Source: Marivirga salinae (lineage in GTDB: Bacteria > Bacteroidota > Bacteroidia > Cytophagales > Cyclobacteriaceae). Taken from it: DNA of 64,000 nucleotides. The notes beneath the pieces were generated by a model. That model had not been told where the DNA came from, ran no database searches, and was given only the letters and a program-made list of their open reading frames with translations. The stretch is from positions 1,123,501-1,187,500 of the forward strand of contig NZ_CP129971.1 of the NCBI RefSeq assembly GCF_030503855.1. The letters are read 5' to 3'. Every line of letters begins with the position of its first letter. Positions within the stretch are counted from its first letter, which is position 1. Position numbers and translations under genes: made by a program. Below, piece by piece: positions 38,002 through 47,498 of this stretch.

Positions 38002-38573
38002 GTTTTTTAATGTAATTCAATCTAAATGGATTAAATTTCTATCAGTTATACGCAGTGTTTCAAAAGGTAATAAAATGATCCAAAATGACTAAACGAAATT
38101 ATCATATTTCCTTCCTTAACTATTCTATTATTAACGCTTTCCTATTTTGAAGTGTTAGTATAATTTTTTCCCAATCACCTTCATTTCTGGAAAACTATTT
38201 GTTCCGTATTATTTAAGCAATTGAAAAAGAACTAATGAGGGTGCTTTTTATACCACATTTTTTCAGTAGAATTTCAGATGAAGCAAATATGCTTACTATA
38301 AGGTTTTTATCTACTAAACTCTCCATTATGCCTTTTTCAAGAACTGTTTAAAAATAAGACAAAACTTTGGTCTGAAGTTCTCTTTCTAACCCATGGTTTA
38401 GTTTTCAAGAAAATTAATTTACATTAAAGTACAAATCTCTCCAATTATTGTTGATGCCTTTATGATTTTTTCTGCTAATTGAAGCTTTCATTACTTCAAG
38501 CCGATAGTTCTGCTATTATTATACTTGTCTACTTCATATTAGAGATGTTTAAAAAAATGGAAATAAAGAATAT
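38002..38573. other. Intergenic region with possible gene remnant
   Basis: 572 bases between pseI and the polymerase gene. No intact gene. In one minus-strand frame, 38213-38404 reads as two coding-looking blocks broken by a single TAA at 38348-38350; the downstream block starts at an ATG (38326) and gives MESLVDKNLIVSIFASSE and then ILLKKCGIKSTLIS. This could be the tail of a decayed transferase gene; it is too short to assign. Confidence 0.35.
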
Positions 38574-39629
38574 TTATTGATTATTACTATTGTCTATGTT
38601 ATCAAAGGACAATCTGTCACCCTTTTCTAAATCTATTAAAGCCTCCTTTCCAATGACATTATAATAATGTTTAGGATGCATACCAAACCCAGGTCTTATA
38701 CTCCTAACATTTTCTTCCGTAAACTTGTCCCCCTTTTTAATGTCTTCCACAACATATAAAGAACGGGAGAAATCCTTACCTTTTGTTTGCTTCTCTGTAA
38801 GTGTATAATCTACTTTCCCAATGGCTTTTTCAGCTTCTCTTACTACTTTTACCATCTCTGTAAATTCTTTTTCATCCATAGAAAAAGAAGCATCGGGTCC
38901 CCCTACGGAATGATCTAATATAAAATGTTTTTCGATAATTTTAGCACCGAAACAAGTCGCTACAATAGGCACCGTGCTTCCCATGGTATGATCCGAAAGT
39001 CCTGAAATAACACCATAACGTTCTCTTAAATCTTTTACCATCACCATATTCGCCTCATCTATTGGAGCTGGATAACTTGAGGTGCACTTGAGCAATGCAA
39101 TATCCTCATTCCCCATTCTTTTGCAGGCGTCCAATGCCAGTTCTATATCTTCTTTTCCTGCTATACCAGTAGATAAAATTACTGGCTTCCCTTTAGAAGC
39201 CACATATTCTATTAAAGGAATATCAGTAATTTCAAAAGAAGCGATTTTATAAGCCGGGGCGTCAAGATCTTCTAAAAAGTCTACAGCTGTTTTATCAAAA
39301 GGGGATGAAAAACAGATTAATCCTTCTTCAGCAGCTATCTTAAATAATTTTTCATGCCATTGCCAAGGTGTGTAAGCACTCTTGTATAAATCATAGTACG
39401 TTTTCCCATCCCAAATAGAGCCTGATTTTATAATGAAATCATCTTTTTGGGACTGGATCGTTAAAGTGTCAGCAGTATAGGTTTGAAGTTTAATTGCATC
39501 TGCACCTGTTCTTTTAGCAGCTCTTATTGTTTCTACAGCCGTCTCTAAACTACCATTATGATTGGCTGACAATTCAGCAATGATAAACACCCCTGAATCT
39601 TTATTTATATTAAACCCTCCGATTTTCAT
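38574..39629 (-). CDS. pseI: Pseudaminic acid synthase (NeuB family)
   Basis: 351-residue NeuB-family synthase that condenses a 6-deoxy-diamino-hexose with phosphoenolpyruvate to form pseudaminic acid. The TIM barrel starts with IAELSANHNGSLETA and contains DAIKLQTYTADTLTI, KCTSSYPAP, GLSDHTMGS and EKHFILDHSVGGPDASFS; a C-terminal SAF (antifreeze-like) domain covers about 285-345 (SLYVVEDIKKGDKFTEENV). The GGPDASFSMD segment fits PseI better than NeuB or LegI. Last gene of the overlapping nonulosonate block, 12 bases after the formyltransferase gene. Confidence 0.92.
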   Translation of the reverse strand: MKIGGFNINKDSGVFIIAELSANHNGSLETAVETIRAAKRTGADAIKLQTYTADTLTIQSQKDDFIIKSGSIWDGKTYYDLYKSAYTPWQWHEKLFKIAAEEGLICFSSPFDKTAVDFLEDLDAPAYKIASFEITDIPLIEYVASKGKPVILSTGIAGKEDIELALDACKRMGNEDIALLKCTSSYPAPIDEANMVMVKDLRERYGVISGLSDHTMGSTVPIVATCFGAKIIEKHFILDHSVGGPDASFSMDEKEFTEMVKVVREAEKAIGKVDYTLTEKQTKGKDFSRSLYVVEDIKKGDKFTEENVRSIRPGFGMHPKHYYNVIGKEALIDLEKGDRLSFDNIDNSNNQ

Positions 39630-39641
39630 GATTGTAAACTT

Positions 39642-40499
39642 TTATAAGATGCTATTCAATTTTAAATTCGTATTTCTATTTCTGACTTTCTTGATTTCCA
39701 CTACTCCATTCGGTGTTTTTACCAGTATTGGGTTGATCGATAAAACCTTGCCATTTGGCTCCTCGCATGAGAATCCATAATCAGTGTAGCTAATTTCATC
39801 AATTATGATTTTTTGATCTTTATAAATAGAAAATGCCCCTGGATAAGGCGCGGCTTGCGCTCTTACCCAATTCCTTATCCGCTCTTTTTGCCAATTCCAA
39901 TTAATTTGGCCATCCTCAGGAGTCCGCTTTCCAAAATAAGTTGCCTTACTCTCATCTTGATAAAGATATCTCAAACTGTTTGATTCTACCTTGGTCAGAA
40001 CATTTTCTATAATGGGTAAATAACTGTTTTCGTATTTTCCTAATAAAGTAGCTCCAGTTTCATTTTTATTAATCTCGATGACTTGCTGTTCTAAAATGGC
40101 ACCAGTATCACACCCTTCATCTATTAAATGCGCTGTAATACCAGTTTCACGTTCATTGTTAATAATGGCCCAGACATGGGGTGTCCTACCTCTGTACTTT
40201 GGTAAAAGTGATCCATGTATGTTGAAGGCTAAAGTCTTCGGTAATTCAATCAATTCCTTTTCTATGATAAACAAATAATTTACCGAAATAAGAACATCTA
40301 TACTTTTATCACTGATGAAATTAGCGCAAGCTCCTTTACGAGGATTACCTTCAAATAAGGCTACATTATTATCCTTACATAAAGAAATAATACCTTCAGA
40401 TTTTTTGTCCGTCATGACGAAATTAATTTCCCAGGAAGTAATTAATTGTTCCAAAACTTTAAATCCAAGATTACCACTAGCTAATATCCCTAAAGTCAT
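39642..40499 (-). CDS. Formyltransferase (methionyl-tRNA formyltransferase-like) in nonulosonate block
   Basis: 285-residue 10-formyl-tetrahydrofolate-dependent formyltransferase. The catalytic triad is in place: N93 and H95 in FNIHGSLLPKYRGRTP and D131 in DEGCDTGAIL. The C-terminal part (TPEDGQINWNW, AAPYPGAFSIYKDQKI) is the Fmt/ArnA-type C-domain. It is not the housekeeping Fmt: at 285 residues it is about 30 shorter, and it overlaps pseH by four bases in the pse operon. It most likely formylates an amino group of the diamino sugar or nonulosonate, as for WbtJ/VioF-type sugar N-formyltransferases. Confidence 0.85.
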   Translation of the reverse strand: MTLGILASGNLGFKVLEQLITSWEINFVMTDKKSEGIISLCKDNNVALFEGNPRKGACANFISDKSIDVLISVNYLFIIEKELIELPKTLAFNIHGSLLPKYRGRTPHVWAIINNERETGITAHLIDEGCDTGAILEQQVIEINKNETGATLLGKYENSYLPIIENVLTKVESNSLRYLYQDESKATYFGKRTPEDGQINWNWQKERIRNWVRAQAAPYPGAFSIYKDQKIIIDEISYTDYGFSCEEPNGKVLSINPILVKTPNGVVEIKKVRNRNTNLKLNSIL

Positions 40500-41053
40500 C
40501 CTTTTTCTAGTTTTGAATAGATTACAACGTCTTTGTATTCGCCTTCAAAATAACAATGGTCCCTTAGTCTAGCGTCCAGAAAGTATTTATTATCTTTCAG
40601 TGCATCATACAAATGAGGTCTTAGATCAAAAGCATATACATATAGCTTATGAAAATCTAATTCTTCAAAAGCTACTTTTTCAATCAGGTTCAGGTAAGAT
40701 TTCCAATGTAGGTTGAATTCTTCAACTTCTAATTCGGTTTTCATAATAAAGGATACTTCTGCATTTTTATCAACCCAATTGATATGAACCAATCCTCCAT
40801 AGCCTATGCAATGATTATCTTTCAAATAAGAAAAGAGAATCTGCGCTGGCTTTTCCTGTTCAAACAATTTAACTATTACCTTATTAAAATAATTGTCCTG
40901 CGATTCTTTGGCAAGAGGCTTATCTTGTCTTAAGTGATATATTTGCTCATTTCGCCATTTCATGATGGCGTATCGATCTTCCATTCTGATGGGGACTATT
41001 GAATAGCCATCAGATTCAAATTTTTGTTTCGATAAAACCTTATAAGAGCTCAT
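40496..41053 (-). CDS. pseH: PseH-like GNAT acetyltransferase
   Basis: 185-residue GNAT-fold enzyme, expected to N-acetylate the 4-amino group of UDP-4-amino-4,6-dideoxy-AltNAc with acetyl-CoA. Seen: PIRMEDRYAIMKWRNEQ, the strand-4 region IGYGGLVHINWVDKNAEVSFIM and the late helix FEELDFHKLYVYAFDLRPHL. Shape and context match PseH, but the adjacent formyltransferase leaves open which amino group each enzyme modifies. Its start overlaps pseF by 14 bases and its end overlaps the formyltransferase by four. Confidence 0.82.
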   Translation of the reverse strand: MSSYKVLSKQKFESDGYSIVPIRMEDRYAIMKWRNEQIYHLRQDKPLAKESQDNYFNKVIVKLFEQEKPAQILFSYLKDNHCIGYGGLVHINWVDKNAEVSFIMKTELEVEEFNLHWKSYLNLIEKVAFEELDFHKLYVYAFDLRPHLYDALKDNKYFLDARLRDHCYFEGEYKDVVIYSKLEKG

Positions 41054-41723
41054 ACTTCAGTTCCGCTAACTTCCAATCTACCAGAGTATCAATATCCTGC
41101 ACTTCAGTTGCTTCTAAAACAACACAAGATGTTCGATCTCCAAATAATTTCTGGTCTTTTTTAAAGCTTTCTATATTAATCCAGTACCATTGACCAGCAT
41201 CATGGTAAACGGTTTCCAAATCCTGGGATCTTTTGTTTAAGTTTTCAGGCCATACCATTTTAAATCCCTCATCAGTTGTTTTTTTAAGCCCTCTCCAAAC
41301 AGGGTAAGAAAACTCCACTGCAGGAAAAACGGTATTGAAATGTCCATCTTTCAATTTCTCAAATCCCATTTTTAGCTTCTCAGTTTTAATCAAAGGAGCT
41401 GTAGGATAGATGCAGCATGCGTATTCAAACTCTTTTCCATTAACCTTATATTCGTCTAAAACTTCAATCAAAACGGCTGAGGTTGTAGCAAAATCATCAG
41501 CATTTTCATTCGACCTCTTAAAAGGGACTTTAGCCCCAAATTTTTGAGCAATTTCAGCAATTTCAGTATCATCAGTAGAAACCATCACCTCATCAAATAA
41601 ACCGGACTGTAAGGCAGTTTCAATAGAATAGGCTATAATAGGTTTGCCCAGAAAATCTTTGATATTCTTCCTGGGGATTCTTTTGCTACCACCTCTTGCC
41701 GGTATGATACATAAATTGCTCAT
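41040..41723 (-). CDS. pseF: Pseudaminate cytidylyltransferase
   Basis: 227-residue CMP-nonulosonate synthetase that activates pseudaminic acid with CTP. The N-terminal nucleotide loop is IIPARGGSKRIPRKNIKDF, followed by GKPIIAYSIETAL, the STDDTEIAEIA segment and YPTAPLIK. Length and motifs fit PseF rather than NeuA or KdsB. Overlaps pseC by four bases (ATGA) and pseH by fourteen. No extra domain: it is not fused to a PseG-like hydrolase. Confidence 0.92.
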   Translation of the reverse strand: MSNLCIIPARGGSKRIPRKNIKDFLGKPIIAYSIETALQSGLFDEVMVSTDDTEIAEIAQKFGAKVPFKRSNENADDFATTSAVLIEVLDEYKVNGKEFEYACCIYPTAPLIKTEKLKMGFEKLKDGHFNTVFPAVEFSYPVWRGLKKTTDEGFKMVWPENLNKRSQDLETVYHDAGQWYWINIESFKKDQKLFGDRTSCVVLEATEVQDIDTLVDWKLAELKYELL

Positions 41724-42904
41724 TTATAATATTCAATAATTTTATTGAGTACAATATCCTGATCTTCGTCAGACAAGGTCGGAAACATAGGTAAACTGAT
41801 ACAATGCTTATAATATGTTTCTGCTTTAGGCATATCACCCTCTTTCCATCCAAACTGTCTATAATAAGGCATTAAATGGGTAGGTATATAATGAATTTGA
41901 GCAAATATTTTATTAGCTCTCAAATAATTATAAAGTCCAAGTCTATCCTCTACCTCTATTACATATAAATGATAGGCATGACCTTCAACTACACCAGATT
42001 GACCTTTAATAAAGCTTTTACCTTTAAATGCTTCGAAGTATTTTTCAGCAATTTCCCTTCTTCTTGCCAATCCATCATCAGCTCTCTTTAATTGACTCAA
42101 CCCTAAAGCTGCCTGAAAATCAGTCAATCTGTAATTGTACCCTAATTCTTGCATTTCCATATACCAAGCAGGATATGTGTTATGTCCTCCAGCAAAATCT
42201 ATTGAGTTCTCATAGGAGCTTTCGTCCTTGGATATTCCGTGGGTTCTAAGCTTTAATAACTTTTCGTAAAGACTTTTATCACTTGTTGTAATCATCCCCC
42301 CTTCACCTGCTGCAATATGCTTTACCGGGTGGAATGAGAAAATAGCTAAATCAGCAAAATTACCGTTTCCGCAGTTCTGCTTTTTCCCAGTGGAATCTAT
42401 AAAATGTCCTCCAGGCGAATGGCACGAATCTTCAATTATCCAAAGCGAATATTCATCAGCCAATGTTCTAAAAGCTTCAAGATCTACTGATCTCCCTGCA
42501 AAATCCACAGGGATAATTCCTTTATAAGTGCCTTTTGGTGAGGCCTCAAGTAATTCTCTTGCTTTATTGATGTCTAATAAATAAGTCTCTGAATCAATAT
42601 CAGCAAAAATTACCTCTCCACCACAATATCTAACACAGTTAGCAGAAGCAGCGAAGGTAATTGGTGTGGTAATCACTTTATCACCTGGTTTTACACCCAA
42701 GGCGAGACAGTTTAGATGCAAGGCAGCAGTGCCATTGGCTACAGCAACAGCATATTTTGAACCTACGTAGTCTGCAAAATCCTCTTCAAACTCCTTGATT
42801 TTAGGTCCTTGAGTTAGGTAGTCGGATTGTAAAGTTTCTACTACAGCCTGAATGTCAGTTTCTGTAATGTTTTGCTTTCCGTATGGAATTATATTTTGGC
42901 TCAT
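41720..42904 (-). CDS. pseC: UDP-4-amino-4,6-dideoxy-AltNAc transaminase
   Basis: 394-residue DegT/DnrJ/EryC1 aminotransferase, PLP-dependent, second step of the pathway (glutamate as amino donor). Seen: GTAALHLNCLALGVKPGDKV, the aspartate in PVDFAGRSVD and IIEDSCHSPGG, and the cofactor lysine in FSFHPVKHIAAGEGGMITT. The ending HYIPTHLMPYYRQFGWKEGD matches PseC. Overlaps pseB by four bases and pseF by four. Confidence 0.95.
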   Translation of the reverse strand: MSQNIIPYGKQNITETDIQAVVETLQSDYLTQGPKIKEFEEDFADYVGSKYAVAVANGTAALHLNCLALGVKPGDKVITTPITFAASANCVRYCGGEVIFADIDSETYLLDINKARELLEASPKGTYKGIIPVDFAGRSVDLEAFRTLADEYSLWIIEDSCHSPGGHFIDSTGKKQNCGNGNFADLAIFSFHPVKHIAAGEGGMITTSDKSLYEKLLKLRTHGISKDESSYENSIDFAGGHNTYPAWYMEMQELGYNYRLTDFQAALGLSQLKRADDGLARRREIAEKYFEAFKGKSFIKGQSGVVEGHAYHLYVIEVEDRLGLYNYLRANKIFAQIHYIPTHLMPYYRQFGWKEGDMPKAETYYKHCISLPMFPTLSDEDQDIVLNKIIEYYK

Positions 42905-43911
42905 ACTTCAAATGTCGAATCTACATGTTCTTTAATAAGAGTGCGCAAACTTTCCACAGTTTCCCATTCATTATTTTCTCCTGAATTATATTTGAATCCT
43001 GGCTCCACCTTTGTAGCATTAAATTGTTTGATGAAATCATCTATCTTCCATTTATGAGTAGCGGGAAGTATAGTGTAATATTTCCCTAAATCATATGTAT
43101 AAAATGAATCGGAAGTAGTAATCATCTCTTCATGGACTTTCTCACCGGGTCTAATTCCGATTACAGGCTTGTCACAATTCGGACAGACGGCTTCTGCCAC
43201 ATCTGGAATTTTATAAGATGGGATTTTTGGAACAAAAATTTCTCCTCCCCATGCATGTTCAAGAGCATGCATTACCATATCCACTCCACCTTGGAGGGAA
43301 ATATTAAAACGAGTCATGGTGGGGTCTGTAATAGGCAAAACACCGTCTTTTTTCTTATTTAAGAAAAAAGGAATAACAGAGCCATTTGATCCCATTACAT
43401 TTCCGTAGCGTACAACAGAAAATTTGATAGGGTTCCAACCTGTTATATTGTTGGCCGCTATAAATAATTTGTCAGAGGCTAATTTAGTAGCTCCATAAAG
43501 GTTAATAGGTGCACAAGCCTTATCTGTGGAAAGTGCCACTACTCTTTCAACATTGGTCTCTAAGGCTGCATGAATTACATTTTGAGCACCATTAATATTT
43601 GTCTTCACACATTCATCAGGATTGTACTCGGCCAAATGCACATGTTTCATGGCTGCGGCATGAATTATATAATCAACATTTTTAACAGCTCTGGTCAATC
43701 TTTCTTTGTCACGTACATCTCCAATAAAAAATCTCATTTGTGGAAATTTGTCACTTGGAAATTCTTGCGCCATCTGAAATTGTTTCTGCTCGTCTCGAGA
43801 AAAAATGATTATTTTTTTAATCTCGGGATGAACTTTTAGTATATGGCTTGTTAGTGCCTTTCCCAAAGAACCAGTTCCACCAGTAATTAATATAGTTTTA
43901 TCCTTGTACAT
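42901..43911 (-). CDS. pseB: UDP-GlcNAc 4,6-dehydratase (inverting)
   Basis: 336-residue soluble SDR that removes water from UDP-GlcNAc and inverts C5, opening pseudaminic acid synthesis. The Rossmann motif ITGGTGSLGKALTSHIL, the catalytic STDKACAPINLYGATK (Asp-Lys and YxxxK) and ITDPTMTRFNISLQGGVDMV are all present. It lacks the membrane domain of PglF/WbpM, which separates PseB from the retaining dehydratases. Five bases after wecC, so probably part of the same transcript as the uronic acid genes. Confidence 0.95.
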   Translation of the reverse strand: MYKDKTILITGGTGSLGKALTSHILKVHPEIKKIIIFSRDEQKQFQMAQEFPSDKFPQMRFFIGDVRDKERLTRAVKNVDYIIHAAAMKHVHLAEYNPDECVKTNINGAQNVIHAALETNVERVVALSTDKACAPINLYGATKLASDKLFIAANNITGWNPIKFSVVRYGNVMGSNGSVIPFFLNKKKDGVLPITDPTMTRFNISLQGGVDMVMHALEHAWGGEIFVPKIPSYKIPDVAEAVCPNCDKPVIGIRPGEKVHEEMITTSDSFYTYDLGKYYTILPATHKWKIDDFIKQFNATKVEPGFKYNSGENNEWETVESLRTLIKEHVDSTFEV

Positions 43912-43916
43912 ATTTA

Positions 43917-45128
43917 CTAATTTACAAAACTTAAATATTCCTTATCTATTCCTTTTTCAAAAAGCTTTTTGAATTCTCGGTGAGATACTAAGAAAACTAA
44001 AATATCAGCTTTTTCTTTGGCTTCCTGAGTAGAATAAACCTGAAACTCATCATGCTCATCAATATTAGGTTCCACAGGCATGATCTCTACTCCTTCTTTG
44101 ATTAGAGATTTAGTCACGTACAGAGCCGGACTTTCTCTTAAATCATCAATATTAGGCTTAAAAGCTAAACCCATACAAGCGACTTTTGGCTTTTTACCAT
44201 GCTTCACTTCAAATTTCAGTGCTGCATTTTTTATCTTTTCAATTACCCATTCTGTTTTGTAATTGTTTATTTCACGGGCAGAACGAATAATCTTGGCTTC
44301 TTCAGGGAATTCAGAAACGATAAACCAGGGATCCACCGCTATACAATGACCCCCAACACCTGTTCCAGGTTGTAAAATGTTTACTCTTGGATGTCTATTG
44401 GCTAAGCTTATTAACTCCCAAACATCAATTCCTGCTTTATCACATATCATGGAAAGTTCATTTGCAAAAGCAATATTAACATCTCTGGAAGAATTCTCTA
44501 CTAATTTACACATCTCAGCAGTACGTGCATTAGTAGCTACTAATTCTCCTTTCACAAAATGTCTATAGAAATTTATGGCTTTTTCAGTGGAATTTTCATC
44601 CATGCCGCCAATTGAACGATCATTATGTTCCAGCTCGTGAATTACATTTCCTGGTAAAACTCTTTCAGGGCAATAAGCGATAAATACTTTTCCTTTTAAT
44701 TCAGGTCTTTCTTCATCAATAATTTCTTTTACCCTTTCAGTTGTACCCACTGGGCTGGTAGATTCTAATATCACTAAATTCCCTTCCTCTAAAAATGGAC
44801 AAAGGTTTCTCGTTGCAACTTCTACATAAGAAATGTCTGGTATGTGGTCACCTTTAAAAGGTGTAGGGACAGCAATTAAAAATACATCAGCAGCCGTGGC
44901 TTTGGTATCAGCTACCAAATATCCCTCTCTTACCACATGACGTACTAAACCGTCCAGATCTGGCTCTACTATATGGATTTCTCCTCGGTTAATGGTGTCT
45001 ACTGCTTTTTGGTTTATATCAACACCATGAACTTTAATTCCTCTGCTTGCCATCAATGCAGCAGTAGGTAGGCCTATATATCCTAAGCCGACCATTACGG
45101 CTTTTATATTTCTATCTTTTTTTACCAT
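43917..45128 (-). CDS. wecC: UDP-ManNAc dehydrogenase
   Basis: 403-residue nucleotide-sugar dehydrogenase that oxidises UDP-ManNAc twice with NAD to UDP-ManNAcA. Seen: GLGYIGLPTAALMASRGIK, the central lysine helix region CKLVENSSRDVNIAFANE, and the catalytic cysteine in GTGVGGHCIAVDPWFI. The GHCIAVDPWF form is the WecC hallmark, as opposed to [10 protein letters not shown]. The gene lies two bases after wecB, giving a two-step UDP-GlcNAc to UDP-ManNAcA route. Confidence 0.93.
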   Translation of the reverse strand: MVKKDRNIKAVMVGLGYIGLPTAALMASRGIKVHGVDINQKAVDTINRGEIHIVEPDLDGLVRHVVREGYLVADTKATAADVFLIAVPTPFKGDHIPDISYVEVATRNLCPFLEEGNLVILESTSPVGTTERVKEIIDEERPELKGKVFIAYCPERVLPGNVIHELEHNDRSIGGMDENSTEKAINFYRHFVKGELVATNARTAEMCKLVENSSRDVNIAFANELSMICDKAGIDVWELISLANRHPRVNILQPGTGVGGHCIAVDPWFIVSEFPEEAKIIRSAREINNYKTEWVIEKIKNAALKFEVKHGKKPKVACMGLAFKPNIDDLRESPALYVTKSLIKEGVEIMPVEPNIDEHDEFQVYSTQEAKEKADILVFLVSHREFKKLFEKGIDKEYLSFVN

Positions 45129-45130
45129 TG

Positions 45131-46243
45131 TTATTGCTGAGATTTTAAAATAGTCAACACTTTTTGACTGGTTGTGCCATCACCATATGGATTTACTGCA
45201 TTTGCCATATTTTTATAATGCTTCTCATCGTCCAAAAGCAATTTAGCTTCTTTCATAATCACATCATAATCAGTACCAACCAATTTGGCTGTTCCTGCTT
45301 CAACACCTTCCTGTCTTTCTGTTACATCACGCATTACTAAAACTGGTTTACCTAAAGAAGGTGCTTCTTCCTGTATTCCTCCTGAGTCTGTCAATACAAA
45401 AAATGATTTATTCATTAACCAAATCAAATAAGGATAAGCTAATGGTTCAATTAGCTTTACATTATCAACTCCTGTTAAAATTTCGTTTACCGTATTTCTA
45501 ACATTAGGGTTTAAATGAACAGGATAAACTAATTCCGTATCCGGATAAGCTAAAGCAATGTCTTTCATGGCATTGCACATATTTTCAAAAGGTCCACCAA
45601 AGCTTTCACGTCTGTGTCCCGTTACTAAAATCACTCTTTTAGAAAAATCTATATCTTTAAAGAAATCCTGATATGATTCTTCTCCTTTTTCCTTTATAAT
45701 ATCAAGTCCTAATAATAAGGCATCAATAACTGTATTGCCCACCTGATGAACGTTATCTATTATTCCTTCTAATTTTAAATTATTAACCGCTCTGTCGGTT
45801 GGTGCAAAATGGAAATTAGCTAAATGTCCTGCTAACTTCCTGTTACCTTCTTCTGGGAATGGTGAATATAGATCGCCACTTCTTAAACCTGCTTCAATAT
45901 GAGATACTTTAATTTTTTCGTAAAATCCTGCCAAAGCACCAATAAATGCAGTGGTCGTATCTCCCTGTACAAAAATATTGTCTGGTTTCTCTTCAGCTAA
46001 AATGGGTTTTAATCCTAAAAGTGCTTTAGCTGTAATATCATATAAGGTCTGATTTGGAGCCATTAAGTTTAGGTCATGATCTGGTTTGATTTCAAAAAAA
46101 TCTAAAACCTGATCCAACATTTCTCTATGTTGCCCAGTAACGCAAACCACTACTTCCTGACTAGGATCAGCTTGAAATGTTCGGATTAATGGCGCCATTT
46201 TAATAGCCTCCGGACGAGTACCAAATACAAATAAGTGTTTCAA
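45131..46243 (-). CDS. wecB: UDP-GlcNAc 2-epimerase (non-hydrolysing)
   Basis: 370-residue GT-B-fold epimerase converting UDP-GlcNAc to UDP-ManNAc. Typical segments: FGTRPEAIKMAPLI at the N-terminus, VTGQHREMLDQVLDFF, VQGDTTTAFIGALAGFY, HIEAGLRSGDLYSPFPEE, VTGHRRESFG and TDSGGIQEEAPSLGKPVLVMRD. Length is normal. Four bases after the TviB-like gene and two before wecC; all on one transcript. Confidence 0.96.
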   Translation of the reverse strand: MKHLFVFGTRPEAIKMAPLIRTFQADPSQEVVVCVTGQHREMLDQVLDFFEIKPDHDLNLMAPNQTLYDITAKALLGLKPILAEEKPDNIFVQGDTTTAFIGALAGFYEKIKVSHIEAGLRSGDLYSPFPEEGNRKLAGHLANFHFAPTDRAVNNLKLEGIIDNVHQVGNTVIDALLLGLDIIKEKGEESYQDFFKDIDFSKRVILVTGHRRESFGGPFENMCNAMKDIALAYPDTELVYPVHLNPNVRNTVNEILTGVDNVKLIEPLAYPYLIWLMNKSFFVLTDSGGIQEEAPSLGKPVLVMRDVTERQEGVEAGTAKLVGTDYDVIMKEAKLLLDDEKHYKNMANAVNPYGDGTTSQKVLTILKSQQ

Positions 46244-46247
46244 AATA

Positions 46248-47498
46248 TTACAACCTTTTATTTACTAATCCTCTCTCAAAAAATCCTTTAATGTCATAAG
46301 TGACTCCATTACTGCTTAAATGGTTGGATAAGTTGAAATCTTTAAATTCTTTATGTGAAACTGCTAAAACAATAGCATTATAACCTGAGCTAGGCTTGTC
46401 AATTAAATCAACCCCATACTCATGTTTAACCTCTTCTTTATCCGCTTGTGGATCATAAACTTCTACATCAATTCCGTACGAAGTTAATTCTTTAATCACA
46501 TCTATTACTTTACTGTTTCTGATGTCAGGACAATTTTCTTTAAAAGTAATGCCCAAAACTAATGCCTTAGAGCCCTTAATTACGGATCCTTTTTGAGCCA
46601 TTAGTTTTACAACAGAACTAGCCACATGAGCTCCCATATTATCATTGATTCTTCTTCCAGCTAAAATAACTTGAGGATGGTAACCCAGAGCTTCTGCTTT
46701 GTGGGTCAAATAATAAGGATCAACGCCTATGCAATGACCACCAACTAGCCCTGGTTTAAACGGCAAGAAATTCCATTTAGTACCGGCTGCCTCTAAAACA
46801 TCGGCAGTGTCGATACCCATTTTGTCAAAAATCAAAGCCAACTCATTAACGAAAGCAATATTCAAATCTCTTTGTGAGTTTTCAATTACTTTTGCTGCCT
46901 CTGCTACTTTTATAGTAGCAGCTTTATGAGTTCCAGCGGTAATAATTTCTTTATATAATTGATCTACCTCCTCAGCAATTTCAGGAGTGCTTCCTGAAGT
47001 TACTTTTTTAATAGTCGGTAATCTGTGCTCTTTATCTCCCGGGTTGATTCTTTCTGGTGAATAACCACAAAAAAAGTCTTGATTGAATTTCAAGCCACTT
47101 TCTTTTTCTAAAATGGGCACGCAATCATCTTCTGTACAACCTGGGTATACTGTAGATTCATAAATTACTATATCTCCCTTTTTCAATGTCTTGCCTACGG
47201 TAGCAGAAGCCATTTTCAATGGAGTTAAATCTGGTTGTTTATATTCATTGATAGGAGTTGGGACGGTTACTATATAAATCTGAGCTTCTGCTAAATCATT
47301 TACTTCAGAAGTGTAAGATAAATGTTTGGTCTCCTTTAATTCATTTGAATCTACTTCTAAAGTACGATCAAATCCATTAGAAAGCTCATCAATACGCCTT
47401 TGATTAATATCAAAGCCAATTGTAGGTCTTTTCTTTCCGAATTCTGCGGCCAAGGGTAGTCCCACATAGCCTAAACCAATAACAGCGATTTTTTTCAT
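46248..47498 (-). CDS. TviB/WbpO-like UDP-N-acetylhexosamine 6-dehydrogenase
   Basis: 416-residue nucleotide-sugar dehydrogenase of the TviB/WbpO/CapL group, which makes UDP-GlcNAcA or UDP-GalNAcA. Seen: [32 protein letters not shown], the lysine helix [19 protein letters not shown] and the catalytic cysteine in [17 protein letters not shown]. It is the first gene of the locus. The ATG at 47498 was chosen; a longer frame back to 47621 would add 41 residues unlike the family and would start upstream of the promoter box at 47519. Confidence 0.92.
   Translation of the reverse strand: MKKIAVIGLGYVGLPLAAEFGKKRPTIGFDINQRRIDELSNGFDRTLEVDSNELKETKHLSYTSEVNDLAEAQIYIVTVPTPINEYKQPDLTPLKMASATVGKTLKKGDIVIYESTVYPGCTEDDCVPILEKESGLKFNQDFFCGYSPERINPGDKEHRLPTIKKVTSGSTPEIAEEVDQLYKEIITAGTHKAATIKVAEAAKVIENSQRDLNIAFVNELALIFDKMGIDTADVLEAAGTKWNFLPFKPGLVGGHCIGVDPYYLTHKAEALGYHPQVILAGRRINDNMGAHVASSVVKLMAQKGSVIKGSKALVLGITFKENCPDIRNSKVIDVIKELTSYGIDVEVYDPQADKEEVKHEYGVDLIDKPSSGYNAIVLAVSHKEFKDFNLSNHLSSNGVTYDIKGFFERGLVNKRL

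Noticed and set aside
32541..47498. The 21-kb locus as a recent mobile island
   Set aside because: It lies near a tRNA gene, but no integrase or attachment-site duplication was seen, and the AT-rich composition matches usual glycan loci.
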